Position numbers and translations under genes: made by a program. Shown here one piece after another: positions 1 to 8,014 of a stretch of 22,257 nt of DNA. The stretch is from Firmicutes bacterium UBA4874. Lineage in GTDB: Bacteria > Bacillota > Clostridia > Caldicoprobacterales > DTU083. Under the pieces are notes generated by a model. The model worked only from the letters and a program-made list of their open reading frames with translations, had not been told where the DNA came from and made no database searches. The first letter of the stretch is position 1. Every line of letters starts with the position of its first letter. The DNA is taken from assembly GCA_002399435.1 (NCBI GenBank), contig DHDO01000106.1, positions 58,790 to 81,046 of the forward strand. Direction: 5' to 3'.

Positions 1-89
1 ATGATAAGAGCCTGAAATGATAATGGAACAATATTGGAATAAGTATTGAATAACCATCATGGAGTGAGGACGAAAGGGAGGGAAAGCGC

Positions 90-965
90 ATATTTACGGA
101 AGAGCTGCAGAAAAGCGGGGATCTGTTCCGATGCCCTGTATGCTCCGGCGCTATGAAGCTGGAAAGCAATAAGAGTCTGATTTGTGTGAGAGGACATTGC
201 TTTGACTTATCCCGGAAGGGCTATATAAACTTTTTGCTTCGTCCGGTAAGGACGGAATATGACAGGGCTATGTTTCAGGCAAGGAACCGGATCCTGACAG
301 GAGGCTTCTTCCTGCCCCTGGCACAGCGGGTATGCGGGATTCTGGAAAAAGAAATTGGCTTTGGCGGTCCTCCTCCGGTCAGGATATTGGATGCGGGGTG
401 CGGAGAAGGCACCTTCCTGGCCCAGACGGCGGATTTCCTCAGAAGTCTGGCGCCTGCCGGCATCAAAGGCATAGGGATGGACATTTCAAAAGAGGGGATC
501 CGGATTGCCTCCGGGAAGCATCGGGGTTTTCTCTGGTGCGTCGGCGATCTGGCAAACTGTCCGTTTCGGGACGGGGTGATGGACGTTGTTTTGAATCTCC
601 TGTCTCCATCCAATTACGGAGAATTTCACAGGATATTGGCGGACGGAGGGCTCCTGATCAAGATTGTACCCGGAAGCGATTACCTGAAGGAGTTGAGGGG
701 AATATTTTACGACCACACGGAGAAGCAGACCTATTCCAATGAAAAGGTTCTCCGGCATTTCCAGAATCATTTTCACTTGTCCGGTCAGGAGCGGATACGA
801 TATTCTGTGACATTGAATCAGGGAAGTCTGGAGGATCTGATCCATATGACGCCTCTCTCCTGGGATGCCCGCTGTGAGAAAGTCCGGGATGCGCTGCACT
901 CCGGTATAAGCAGTATAACAGTGGATATGATGGTGCTGATCGGGAAAAACAGCAGTGTAGTTTGA
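90..965 (+). CDS. RlmA-type 23S rRNA (guanine-N1)-methyltransferase, unusual start
   Basis: Predicted SAM-dependent methyltransferase of the RlmA/TlrB family, which methylates N1 of a guanine in 23S rRNA helix 35. Numbered from 90, a zinc site is formed by C15, C18 (CPVC), C32 and H36, followed by the family's FDLSRKGYINFLL stretch. SAM motif I (ILDAGCGEG) is at about residues 99-107, and a late NLLSPSNYGEF motif follows. The first in-frame ATG, at 153, would cut off the CPVC half of the zinc site. The open frame runs back to a stop at 51-53 and contains no ATG, GTG or TTG in that stretch. An ATA at 90 lies 7 bases after AGGGAGGG, so it is the best start; this is an inference. The resulting length (291 aa) is close to the family's usual 270-285. 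Family call is firm; rRNA position (G745 or G748 type) is undecided. Confidence 0.85.
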   Translation: MFTEELQKSGDLFRCPVCSGAMKLESNKSLICVRGHCFDLSRKGYINFLLRPVRTEYDRAMFQARNRILTGGFFLPLAQRVCGILEKEIGFGGPPPVRILDAGCGEGTFLAQTADFLRSLAPAGIKGIGMDISKEGIRIASGKHRGFLWCVGDLANCPFRDGVMDVVLNLLSPSNYGEFHRILADGGLLIKIVPGSDYLKELRGIFYDHTEKQTYSNEKVLRHFQNHFHLSGQERIRYSVTLNQGSLEDLIHMTPLSWDARCEKVRDALHSGISSITVDMMVLIGKNSSVV

Positions 966-1088
966 TCCCGGGACGGTGTATCGTTGGCGTAAAGCTGCCG
1001 TAGGGTTTAAGAGTAATAAATTACCATAGGAGTTGAAAGAAGATAACATCCTGCTAAAACAATTTGAGACTTCAGCTGAAAATTCTTG

Positions 1089-1117
1089 TTGACAAAGATA
1101 AATCAGAGAGATATACT
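1089..1117 (+). promoter_or_regulatory. Sigma-A-type promoter of the catabolic operon
   Basis: TTGACA at 1089-1094 and TATACT at 1112-1117 are separated by exactly 17 bases. This is a perfect -35, a one-mismatch -10 and ideal spacing. Transcription would start near 1124, directly before an operator-like site at 1127. The next gene downstream on this strand is the first permease at 1480. Confidence 0.7.
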
Positions 1118-1126
1118 GCAATTAGG

Positions 1127-1140
1127 GCAAACGTTATTGC
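1127..1140 (+). promoter_or_regulatory. Candidate LacI-family operator O1
   Basis: GCAAACGTTATTGC has the central CG with flanking AA/TT typical of LacI-family operators (core AACGTT) and GC-rich ends. It sits a few bases downstream of the predicted start of transcription, where a bound repressor would block the promoter. A near copy of its left half lies at the same relative place in front of the creatininase-like gene (11342). The likely ligand-responsive protein is the LacI-type regulator encoded at 10215; that link is inferred. Confidence 0.5.
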
Positions 1141-1296
1141 AATGTGAAGAAGAGATCCAGAAAGATGATAAACCGCAAGCAATTTGTTTGTCCTGTTATA
1201 AGCCGCCAGGAGCGCAGATAAGTCCAACTGGAAGGCGAAATAAGCAGTGGATTTAGCGATGCGGATCGTCTAACCAATGGAGTTTATTATCAGTAA

Positions 1297-1324
1297 TTGA
1301 GCAAACGTTAGAGCACTGGATAAT
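1297..1324 (+). promoter_or_regulatory. Possible second promoter with operator half-site O2
   Basis: TTGAGC at 1297-1302 and GATAAT at 1319-1324 are 16 bases apart. GCAAACGTTA, identical to the first ten bases of O1, occupies 1301-1310 inside the spacer. The -10 overlaps the first heptamer of the repeat array. The -35 is weak, so this may be an auxiliary operator rather than a promoter. Confidence 0.3.
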
Positions 1325-1407
1325 GAACAATGAACAATGGAAAGTGGACAATGAACAATGAACGATGGACAGTGGATAATAAACAATGAACAATGAACAA
1401 TGACTAA
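1317..1407 (+). repeat. Thirteen degenerate heptamers, consensus TGAACAA
   Basis: The stretch divides without gaps into 13 units of 7 bp: TGGATAA, TGAACAA (twice), TGGAAAG, TGGACAA, TGAACAA, TGAACGA, TGGACAG, TGGATAA, TAAACAA, TGAACAA (twice) and TGACTAA. Five units match the consensus exactly. Such degenerate heptamer arrays (short tandemly repeated repetitive sequences) are known in cyanobacteria, and similar ones occur in other phyla. The array lies in the untranslated leader of the transporter operon, about 70 bp before its first start codon. An apparent reverse-strand open frame here is only the translation of the repeat. Confidence 0.9.
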
Positions 1408-1479
1408 GAAAAACATCCCAGGTTTTAATGTTCAAGACAACATGTTTATGGATTCTCTGAAATAGGAGGGATAGCCATT

Positions 1480-2457
1480 ATGATAAGTTCAGGAAGGAAA
1501 CTTATTGGATGCAAGGAAGGACCCTTAAAGGATAGGAACACCATTCAACGTGCCGGGAAGAATATAAAGCGATATCATTCCCTCTATCTTATGGCATTGC
1601 CTGCGATCCTGGCATTGATTATTTTTTGCTATGCACCAATGGTTGGACTTGTCATGGCATTTCAGGAGATGGATTTGAGCCAGGCCATATTCAGAAGTAA
1701 ATTTGTCGGATTTAAAAATTTTGAGTTTCTTTTTTCCACTACGGATGCCTGGATCATTACCCGTAATACAGTTTGCTACAACGCAGTTTTTATTGCGCTG
1801 AATATGTTTTTAGCCGTGACCCTCTCATTATTATTGAATGAATTGCACAGTAAAAGGCTTGGGAAGACTCTTCAAACCGTATTTATCATGCCGCATTTTC
1901 TTTCCATGACTGTGGTGGCAATTATTGTTTTCGCATTGTTAAGCCCCACAAATGGTTATCTGAACAATGTGCTGAAGTCTTTAGGCTATTCGAAGCACAA
2001 CTGGTATATGGAAGTGAAAGCCTGGCCATACATATTGGTGATCGTGAATTCATGGAAGCATGTTGGCTATGACTCTGTAGTTTACCTGGCATCTATTTCA
2101 GGAATATCTGATGAATATTATGAAGCTGCAATTTTAGATGGAGCCAATAAGTTCCAACAGGCGAGATATATCACGATTCCTCATCTAAGGGCAATGATTG
2201 CCATTATGTTGATCCTTGCGGTGGGAAATATATTTCGCGGGGATTTTGGACTTTTCTACACTGTTCCACAGAATAATGGGATATTGTATCCTGTTACGGA
2301 TGTCATCGACACTTATATATACAGGGGGTTAATGACGCTAAACAATACCGGCATGACTACAGCGGCAGGCTTGTACCAGTCCCTTGTAGGATTTATTCTG
2401 GTTCTGACTGCAAATAAAATCGTAAGCAGGATTTCACCGGAAAATGCAGTGTTTTAA
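1480..2457 (+). CDS. ABC sugar transporter permease, LplB type
   Basis: Inner-membrane subunit of a carbohydrate importer of the LplB/UgpA-like family (COG4209). After a basic N-terminus of about 30 residues there are about six hydrophobic segments, the first at about residues 36-60 (LMALPAILALIIF). The cytoplasmic EAA loop that contacts the ATPase is present as EAAILDGA at about 215-222, followed by ITIPHL. The ATG has AGGAGGG about 10 bases upstream. At 325 aa it has the usual family length. It forms a pair with the next permease. No ATPase is encoded nearby, as is common for this subfamily, which shares an MsmX-type ATPase encoded elsewhere. First gene after the promoter at 1089. Confidence 0.93.
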   Translation: MISSGRKLIGCKEGPLKDRNTIQRAGKNIKRYHSLYLMALPAILALIIFCYAPMVGLVMAFQEMDLSQAIFRSKFVGFKNFEFLFSTTDAWIITRNTVCYNAVFIALNMFLAVTLSLLLNELHSKRLGKTLQTVFIMPHFLSMTVVAIIVFALLSPTNGYLNNVLKSLGYSKHNWYMEVKAWPYILVIVNSWKHVGYDSVVYLASISGISDEYYEAAILDGANKFQQARYITIPHLRAMIAIMLILAVGNIFRGDFGLFYTVPQNNGILYPVTDVIDTYIYRGLMTLNNTGMTTAAGLYQSLVGFILVLTANKIVSRISPENAVF

Positions 2458-2487
2458 CCACAGATGAGTAAGGAAAGGACGGATGAT

Positions 2488-3402
2488 ATGTCAAAAAGAG
2501 CGGGATTCAATCAAATATCCAATGGCTGGAACATTGTTATATCAGTGATATTAATACTAGCATCACTTTTGGTTATACTGCCGCTGATTCTGGTCAGTAT
2601 TATCTCCGTTTCCAGCGCGGAAAGTATTGCAATAAACGGATATACTTTTTTCCCTTCTAAAATTTCAGCGGATGCCTATATCAATCTGTCCAGGACCGGT
2701 TCGCAAATCAGGGATTCCTATTTGATTACCATTGTTCATTCTTTCACGGGGACTTTCCTGAGTTTGTTTATTATGTCCATGTTTGCTTTTGTACTGGCGC
2801 AGAAAAAGCTGCCGGGAAGAAAAGGTTTAACATTTTTTGCTTTTTTTACAATGCTTTTTTCCGGCGGGCTCGTTCCTTCCTATATATTGAATGTTCGCTA
2901 TCTACATCTTAATGATACGATATGGATATTTTTACTGCCAAGCAGCCTTGTAAATGCGTTTTATGTGATTATACTTCGTACTTTTATTCAGACCAGTATT
3001 CCGGATAGTTTATTTGAATCGGCTATTATTGACGGCGCCAGCTATTTCAGGGTTTATTGCAGTATCGTTCTGCCATTATCCAAAGCAGGTCTTGCTACTA
3101 TTGGCCTGTTCAGCCTGGTGGGACGGTGGAATGACTGGTTTACGGGAATGCTGTATATAGAAAATACGAAGCTTGTACCATTACAGACCTTGCTGCAGAG
3201 GATCCAGAAGAACATTGATTTCATTAAAAACAATTCAGACGCAGCAAGTACGCAATCAGGGCTTGAGTTATTGAATGCAATGCCTCCTGAGAGTACAAGA
3301 ATGGCAATTACGATTATAGCGACAATACCTATCCTGTTCGCCTATCCTTTCTTTCAGAGATATTTCGTAAAAGGACTGACTATAGGCAGTGTGAAGGGCT
3401 GA
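2488..3402 (+). CDS. ABC sugar transporter permease, YtcP/LplC type
   Basis: Second membrane subunit of the importer, of the AraQ/YtcP/LplC family (COG0395). It has about six transmembrane segments (the first at about 15-40) and the EAA loop as ESAIIDGA at about 177-184, followed by the SIVLPLS stretch. The C-terminus, YFVKGLTIGSVKG, is typical of the family. An in-frame ATG at 2464 exists, but the ATG at 2488 has AGGAAAGGA 8 bases upstream and gives the usual N-terminus, so it is preferred. It starts 30 bp after the stop of the first permease, so the two are probably co-translated. Confidence 0.93.
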   Translation: MSKRAGFNQISNGWNIVISVILILASLLVILPLILVSIISVSSAESIAINGYTFFPSKISADAYINLSRTGSQIRDSYLITIVHSFTGTFLSLFIMSMFAFVLAQKKLPGRKGLTFFAFFTMLFSGGLVPSYILNVRYLHLNDTIWIFLLPSSLVNAFYVIILRTFIQTSIPDSLFESAIIDGASYFRVYCSIVLPLSKAGLATIGLFSLVGRWNDWFTGMLYIENTKLVPLQTLLQRIQKNIDFIKNNSDAASTQSGLELLNAMPPESTRMAITIIATIPILFAYPFFQRYFVKGLTIGSVKG

Positions 3403-3441
3403 AGAAGAAACCAAAAAGGATTTTCACGCAAGGGGTTCCAT

Positions 3442-3484
3442 ATTATTTATTATTTCAAAGCCGCACAGGAGAATGATAAATAAT
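3442..3484 (+). other. AT-rich stem-loop between permease and binding-protein genes
   Basis: ATTATTTATTATT (3442-3454) pairs with AATGATAAATAAT (3472-3484) over 13 positions, with one T-G wobble, around a 17-base loop. There is no T-run after it, so it is not a standard terminator. Its place 44 bases before the binding-protein gene would suit control of mRNA processing or stability, since binding proteins are usually made in excess over permeases. Confidence 0.5.
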
Positions 3485-3527
3485 TTGCAGTTGGTATGAA
3501 ATCCAAAAAATTAAGGAGGGTTTGACG

Positions 3528-5135
3528 ATGAAAAGAAACCATTTTATCAGAATGACGATCGTATTGGCAGTATTTTGTCTGATGATTTCCGGATGCCAGG
3601 GACCTGGTGGCAATGAAGCATCAAGTCCGACATCGAAGGCAACATCCACTCCGGGGGAAAAACCGAAGCCATCTGACAAGGAACAGGAACAGGTAAAGCT
3701 CACCTGGTACAGTGTCGTGTATGCGGATAGGCCGGATACGGATATGGTTTGGGAGAAAGTCAACGATTATCTTAAAAAGAAGATCCATACGACTCTGGAC
3801 TATCATTTTTATAACATCAGTGATTTCAAAGAGAAGATGCCTGCTGTTTTAGCTTCCGGTCAATATCTGGATATCCTTGCTACAGGTACTTCCTATAATT
3901 TTGCAGCCAATGCCCAAAAAAATGCTTTTCATCCCATGGAAGACCTGATTCCGAAATATATGCCCAAGACAAAGAAAATTGTACCGGATGGGGCATGGGA
4001 TGCGGTGACGATGGACGGTCATATTTATGCTGTCGTACCGTATAAAGACCTTGCAGCACGTTGGGGTTATATCTACAATAAGACAATGACCGATGAATAC
4101 GGAATAACTGTTCCGGAGAGCGGGAAATGGTCTGTATTTCAAGATCTGATCCCAATGCTGTATGAAGCGAAGCAAAAAAGGGATGCTGCACAGCCTGATC
4201 TTAAGGACGTTCCAATTATGGATTTAATAGGAAATACAGAGGCATATTATCCTCATGAAGTTCTGGACGGCTTGGCAGTAGTAAATGTACCGGGAGTTGA
4301 GGCTTTTAAGGGAAAAGGCAAAGGAGAAACGGTTTTTAATATTTTTGAGACCAAAGAGTATAAAGAGCTTTGTGAAACAATCAAGAAGTTGGTACATGAT
4401 GGTATTTTTCCCTATGACGCAGCCAATTTCGATAAGGATAAGGAATTAATGAAAGCTCATAAGCTGCTGGGCATCTATCCGCAGGGTTATATTGAAATAC
4501 AGGACGACATGAATCCGGGGCAGGTCTCTGCTCTTACGAATTCAGACCTGTCAATTATGACAAATTCATATGTGCGGTCTACTTTACAGGCTATTTCAAG
4601 TAAAAGCAAGCATCCGGAGCGCGCGGCTATGTTTTTGGAGCTATTGAATACGGATCCCGTAGTTTCCAATTATGCTCGATTTGGAATAGAGGGTCAGCAT
4701 TATTCCCTCGCAAAGGATGGAAGAATCGATATTACGGATTCTCCGCGAAATGGCGGCCGCTCCAATGCAGATTATGGCTATTATTACTGGTATGGCGGAG
4801 AATTTGGAAATATTCTCGGTGGGAATATCCCGACTTTTGTGTCAAAGGAATTTCCCAAAAAGCTGGCAGAACTAAATGACGGCTCCATAAAGGATACCAA
4901 CCTTGGCTTTTCATTTGATACCACACCGGTAACCAATGAGATTGCAGCCTGCTCCAATGTAATCAGTCAGTTTGATTCAAAAACCAATCTCAAAAGCGGT
5001 ATGATTGAAGATATAGATGGAACGCTAAATGATTTCCTTTCCAAGCTTAAGGCGAATGGTTCCCAAAAGATAGTTGACGAAGCGCAGCGCCAGTTAACGA
5101 AGTGGAGGGCTTCTGTAGGGAAATCTACCAAATAG
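3528..5135 (+). CDS. Extracellular solute-binding lipoprotein of the sugar importer
   Basis: High-affinity ligand-capture subunit for the two permeases just upstream. The N-terminus is a lipoprotein signal: basic MKRNHFIR, a hydrophobic core and lipobox MISGC, with the lipidated Cys at residue 23. A Ser/Pro/Lys-rich linker (about 25-55) follows, then a fold typical of large cluster B/LipO-type binding proteins (about 535 aa) that pair with LplB/YtcP permeases. The start ATG at 3528 has AAGGAGGG 7 bases upstream; an in-frame TTG two codons earlier is too close to it. The gene comes after the permeases rather than before them, flanked by stem-loops at 3442 and 5229. The ligand cannot be read from sequence; an oligosaccharide is likely. 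Confidence 0.92.
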   Translation: MKRNHFIRMTIVLAVFCLMISGCQGPGGNEASSPTSKATSTPGEKPKPSDKEQEQVKLTWYSVVYADRPDTDMVWEKVNDYLKKKIHTTLDYHFYNISDFKEKMPAVLASGQYLDILATGTSYNFAANAQKNAFHPMEDLIPKYMPKTKKIVPDGAWDAVTMDGHIYAVVPYKDLAARWGYIYNKTMTDEYGITVPESGKWSVFQDLIPMLYEAKQKRDAAQPDLKDVPIMDLIGNTEAYYPHEVLDGLAVVNVPGVEAFKGKGKGETVFNIFETKEYKELCETIKKLVHDGIFPYDAANFDKDKELMKAHKLLGIYPQGYIEIQDDMNPGQVSALTNSDLSIMTNSYVRSTLQAISSKSKHPERAAMFLELLNTDPVVSNYARFGIEGQHYSLAKDGRIDITDSPRNGGRSNADYGYYYWYGGEFGNILGGNIPTFVSKEFPKKLAELNDGSIKDTNLGFSFDTTPVTNEIAACSNVISQFDSKTNLKSGMIEDIDGTLNDFLSKLKANGSQKIVDEAQRQLTKWRASVGKSTK

Positions 5136-5224
5136 TTGATGATTGCTGTCAGGAAAGTTGAATGATTGCTGTCAGGAAAGTTGATGATTACTTTCAGAAA
5201 GGCCGATGATTACTCTCAGAAAAG
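5135..5224 (+). repeat. Four imperfect 22-23 bp tandem repeats
   Basis: Units begin at 5135, 5157, 5180 and about 5202. The first reads GTTGATGATTGCTGTCAGGA plus AA. The second differs by a single inserted A. The third and fourth diverge further (GATGATTACTTTCAGAAA and GATGATTACTCTCAGAAA). The array begins on the last base of the binding-protein stop codon. No open frame with a good start was found through it. Confidence 0.85.
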
Positions 5225-5228
5225 AGGA

Positions 5229-5267
5229 TCAGGAAACAGTAAAGGTGCGGCATTTACTGTTTCCTGA
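5229..5267 (+). other. Strong 15-bp stem-loop after the binding-protein gene
   Basis: TCAGGAAACAGTAAA (5229-5243) is followed by the 9-base loop GGTGCGGCA and the exact complement TTTACTGTTTCCTGA (5253-5267). There is no downstream T-run, so it is not a textbook terminator. It could protect the 3' end of the binding-protein message from exonucleases or reduce read-through into the DUF4838 gene. The rest of the spacer up to 5410 holds nothing else clear. Confidence 0.7.
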
Positions 5268-5410
5268 GATGTCTCATGAATCTGTCAGGACGGGGAGAAT
5301 CAGGATGCACACAGTTAGAATTCTCAAAGAATTACAATTGCGGCGCTTCCTGAATGGAAACAGGCATTGGCGAGTAGCTGGTTTTCGTTAAAGAAGGGGA
5401 GGAACGCTTG

Positions 5411-7987
5411 ATGAATGGCAAGGTAATAATACTCATATTGGCTTTCACTTTGGTTTTGGGTTCTTTGCTCAATACACCCCTTTCCGTAAAGGCTGAAAAC
5501 AAACCGGAGAATGTCATTCTGGCCGATGACGGTAATGTGATGGTCGGGGTATATGTATATTCTGACAAAGACGAGATAACCTACCATGCAGCTGCAGAGC
5601 TTGTCGATTACCTGACCCGGGTCACGGGTGCGGCATTCCAATTGTCTGTCAAAGAGAATGCACCGGATGTACCTGCGGTGCTGGTAGGAAGGAATACTTT
5701 CACCGAATCCCTCATCCCCGAGTTGACGGGTGATACACTCGGAGAAGACGACTTTGTTATTCGCAGGGTGGGGCAATACATCATCATTGCTGGAAGTCAC
5801 CCCCGGGGGACGATGTACGGAGTGAATTATTTCCTGGATTATTATGTTGGTGTGAAATGGTATTCGCCCCAATACACATTCATCCCGACCATACCAAAAT
5901 TAAGTCTGTGCATAGGCGACGATGTACAGATACCTCGCTTTGAATATCGCGAAATGTATGTGAATGACGGCAAAGACGAACAATACCGCGCCCATAATCT
6001 GCTGAACGGAAAGTACCGTGACCGGTACAGCCAGATTCCCCAATCGAAGCCATATCTGGATAGTTGGTCAAATTACTGGCCGTATGATATTCACAATTTT
6101 TACAAAATTGTACCGCAGGAGGAGTATCACTCCGGAAATCAATTGCTGTCAATGAATGAAGATGTTCGCCGTATAGCTTCTGAAAACCTGATTCAAAGCA
6201 TTAATGAAAGAATTCGGGACGGAAAGGACGCCTCTTACGGATTCAGTCAGCAAGATACTGGCTGGACACCGGATCCCGAGAGCAAGGCGTTTGCAGACCG
6301 GCATGGCGGCACATTGGCAGCTCCCATTTTTGACATGGTGGGTGATGTTGCACAGAGAGTGAGGAGTAAAATACCAAATGCGAGAATCGGAACGCTCGCT
6401 TACCAGTTTACTCTTCAGGCGCCGACGGACATGACAGTGCCGGATAATGTAGTGATTACATTTGCTCCGATTTCAAAAGACCATGGCCGCGCAATCAATG
6501 ATTCACAGAACTCATTTTTCGGAGAAAACGCCAGGCGTTGGGCGGAGGTTTCAGATAATATTGTCATTTGGGATTATATCACGGATTTCTCAGGCGGCGG
6601 TTATATCATGCCGTATCCGAATCTTTATGCAATGAGTGAGACAATTCAGTATTTGGCCGGATTCCCTTCCTTTAAAGGCTATTTCGGACAGGGGGCTCAC
6701 AATATGAGTGCGCCGGAGAGTACCGGATTTACCGATTTGAAGGTGTGGCTTGCCGCACGATTGCTTTGGAATCCGGATCAAGACTATCACGAGTTGATTA
6801 AGCAATTTGTCAAGGGATACTATGGGGATGCTGCGCCCTATATCCAATCCTATATTGAGTCGTTACAGCAAAGCTTCGAACAAAGCGATTCCAGCCTTCA
6901 GGGGCCAACAACGTCCATTTGGTCTTCTTACCTGACGTTTGATTTGATGCATAAGGCAGATAAACTGTTTACAAAGGCTGTGGAAGCGGTGGCAGACGAT
7001 CCTGTATTCCTGAATCATGTGCAGCGGACACGCATAGAAGTGGATTATACTATTTTAATGCGTGCCGCGGAGTATGCAAAGGAAGCGGCAGATCGAAATG
7101 TCAATTGGGATGTGGATTTCAATAATCGCTTTGATCGATTCAAGACATACACAGCGGATATTGTAAACTATAATCAAAGTGGAACGATGAAGTCCCTATA
7201 CGACATGATAGAATTACAGAAAGGCAGAACCGTGCCGACCATTCCGGATTTGGTGAAGGATCTGCCTGAATCTGACTGGATGGATTTTCAGGACAATACG
7301 TTTAAATTGTATACTCCTGTCGGCACAACCATGGTAAGCGATCCCAAAGCTTCCGATCATATTGCGGCCAGGGTTCGTGGGAATGCGGATGCATGGGCTA
7401 TTCAGCTGCACAATACGACTCTTCCCCGTAAGGGTCAGTGGAAGCTTTACGCAAATGTTCGGGTTGACCCAGGGAAAGGAAAGGAAGGGGATACCGCATT
7501 TCGTTATGGGATCTATCCACCGAGTGCAGATCAGAATTCCGTGAAGTGCAAGGATGTAGCGGACGGAGAATACCATATTATAGAATTTCCATGGATCTAT
7601 GAGTACGATCCTGATGAATCGAACAATTACTTATGGCTGGCGCCTCCTAATTCCAACGCGATAGAATATCTTAACGTAGATCGGGTTTTTGCGATTAAGG
7701 TGCCTTCGCCGGATCCTGCTCAGACAATGAAAGAAGATATTCAGAATGATATGGCCAAAGGCCAGCTAAACAAGGCTTTGGGCGATCAGCTCCTGTATCG
7801 GATATCCATTATCCGGATTTTAATTGACCAGCGGCAGTTGTCTTCAGCTGTGGACTATCTGAACGATCTCCGCGCCTATATTGCTGCGCCGTCTGTCATT
7901 CAGCAGGGGTTAATAGGCGAAGAAGCCCGGAAAACGATAGATGCGGGGGCAGGAGCCTGGATGGATCAACTGCGAAGCATGGAGTGA
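5411..7987 (+). CDS. Secreted DUF4838 domain protein, glycosidase-like
   Basis: A 858-residue exported protein. Residues 1-28 are a signal peptide ending in LSVKA. Residues about 30-165 form an N-terminal alpha/beta domain like those preceding the barrel in GH20/GH67-type enzymes, with the hallmark RGTMYGVNYFLDYYVGVKWY at about 133-152. Residues about 175-480 match DUF4838: IWDYITDFSGG, GYFGQGAHN and the closing LIKQFVKGYYGDAAP. Residues about 610-770 look like a beta-sandwich, perhaps carbohydrate-binding, and the tail is helical. The start is ATG 5411, with GGGGAGG 8 bases upstream; a TTG one codon before is less likely. DUF4838 proteins have no settled reaction, so hydrolysis of a glycan is inferred from fold and context. 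No cell-wall anchor or lipobox was seen, so it is probably released. Confidence 0.85.
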   Translation: MNGKVIILILAFTLVLGSLLNTPLSVKAENKPENVILADDGNVMVGVYVYSDKDEITYHAAAELVDYLTRVTGAAFQLSVKENAPDVPAVLVGRNTFTESLIPELTGDTLGEDDFVIRRVGQYIIIAGSHPRGTMYGVNYFLDYYVGVKWYSPQYTFIPTIPKLSLCIGDDVQIPRFEYREMYVNDGKDEQYRAHNLLNGKYRDRYSQIPQSKPYLDSWSNYWPYDIHNFYKIVPQEEYHSGNQLLSMNEDVRRIASENLIQSINERIRDGKDASYGFSQQDTGWTPDPESKAFADRHGGTLAAPIFDMVGDVAQRVRSKIPNARIGTLAYQFTLQAPTDMTVPDNVVITFAPISKDHGRAINDSQNSFFGENARRWAEVSDNIVIWDYITDFSGGGYIMPYPNLYAMSETIQYLAGFPSFKGYFGQGAHNMSAPESTGFTDLKVWLAARLLWNPDQDYHELIKQFVKGYYGDAAPYIQSYIESLQQSFEQSDSSLQGPTTSIWSSYLTFDLMHKADKLFTKAVEAVADDPVFLNHVQRTRIEVDYTILMRAAEYAKEAADRNVNWDVDFNNRFDRFKTYTADIVNYNQSGTMKSLYDMIELQKGRTVPTIPDLVKDLPESDWMDFQDNTFKLYTPVGTTMVSDPKASDHIAARVRGNADAWAIQLHNTTLPRKGQWKLYANVRVDPGKGKEGDTAFRYGIYPPSADQNSVKCKDVADGEYHIIEFPWIYEYDPDESNNYLWLAPPNSNAIEYLNVDRVFAIKVPSPDPAQTMKEDIQNDMAKGQLNKALGDQLLYRISIIRILIDQRQLSSAVDYLNDLRAYIAAPSVIQQGLIGEEARKTIDAGAGAWMDQLRSME

Positions 7988-8014
7988 GGATATGGAAGAA
8001 GGAGCATGGAGGAA

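Larger units (their letters stand above)
966..1479 (+). other. Long spacer and leader before the transporter operon
   Basis: No convincing gene lies in this 514-bp stretch. It contains the promoter, operator-like sites and heptamer array listed separately. If transcription starts near 1124, the leader of the first permease is about 355 nt long. An open frame at 1080-1256 without ATG or ribosome binding site reads plausibly as protein (it contains CEEEIQKDD and ICLSCYKPPG), but I cannot match it to any family. It may be a gene remnant or chance. No T-tailed terminator for the upstream methyltransferase was found. Confidence 0.5.

Noticed and set aside
966..1020. Possible terminator after the methyltransferase gene (ACGG...CCGT with inner GGC/GCC)
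   Set aside because: The stems are very short and no T-run follows, so it cannot be supported.
486..1121. A 211-codon minus-strand open frame
   Set aside because: It is antisense to the RlmA-type gene and has no recognisable domain or start signal.
1253..1435. A minus-strand open frame rich in HCSLFIV-like repeats
   Set aside because: It is the translation of the heptamer array, a common false gene prediction.
5206..5391. A 61-codon open frame between the binding-protein and DUF4838 genes
   Set aside because: It runs through a tandem repeat and the 15-bp stem-loop, has no ribosome binding site, and its basic sequence looks random.
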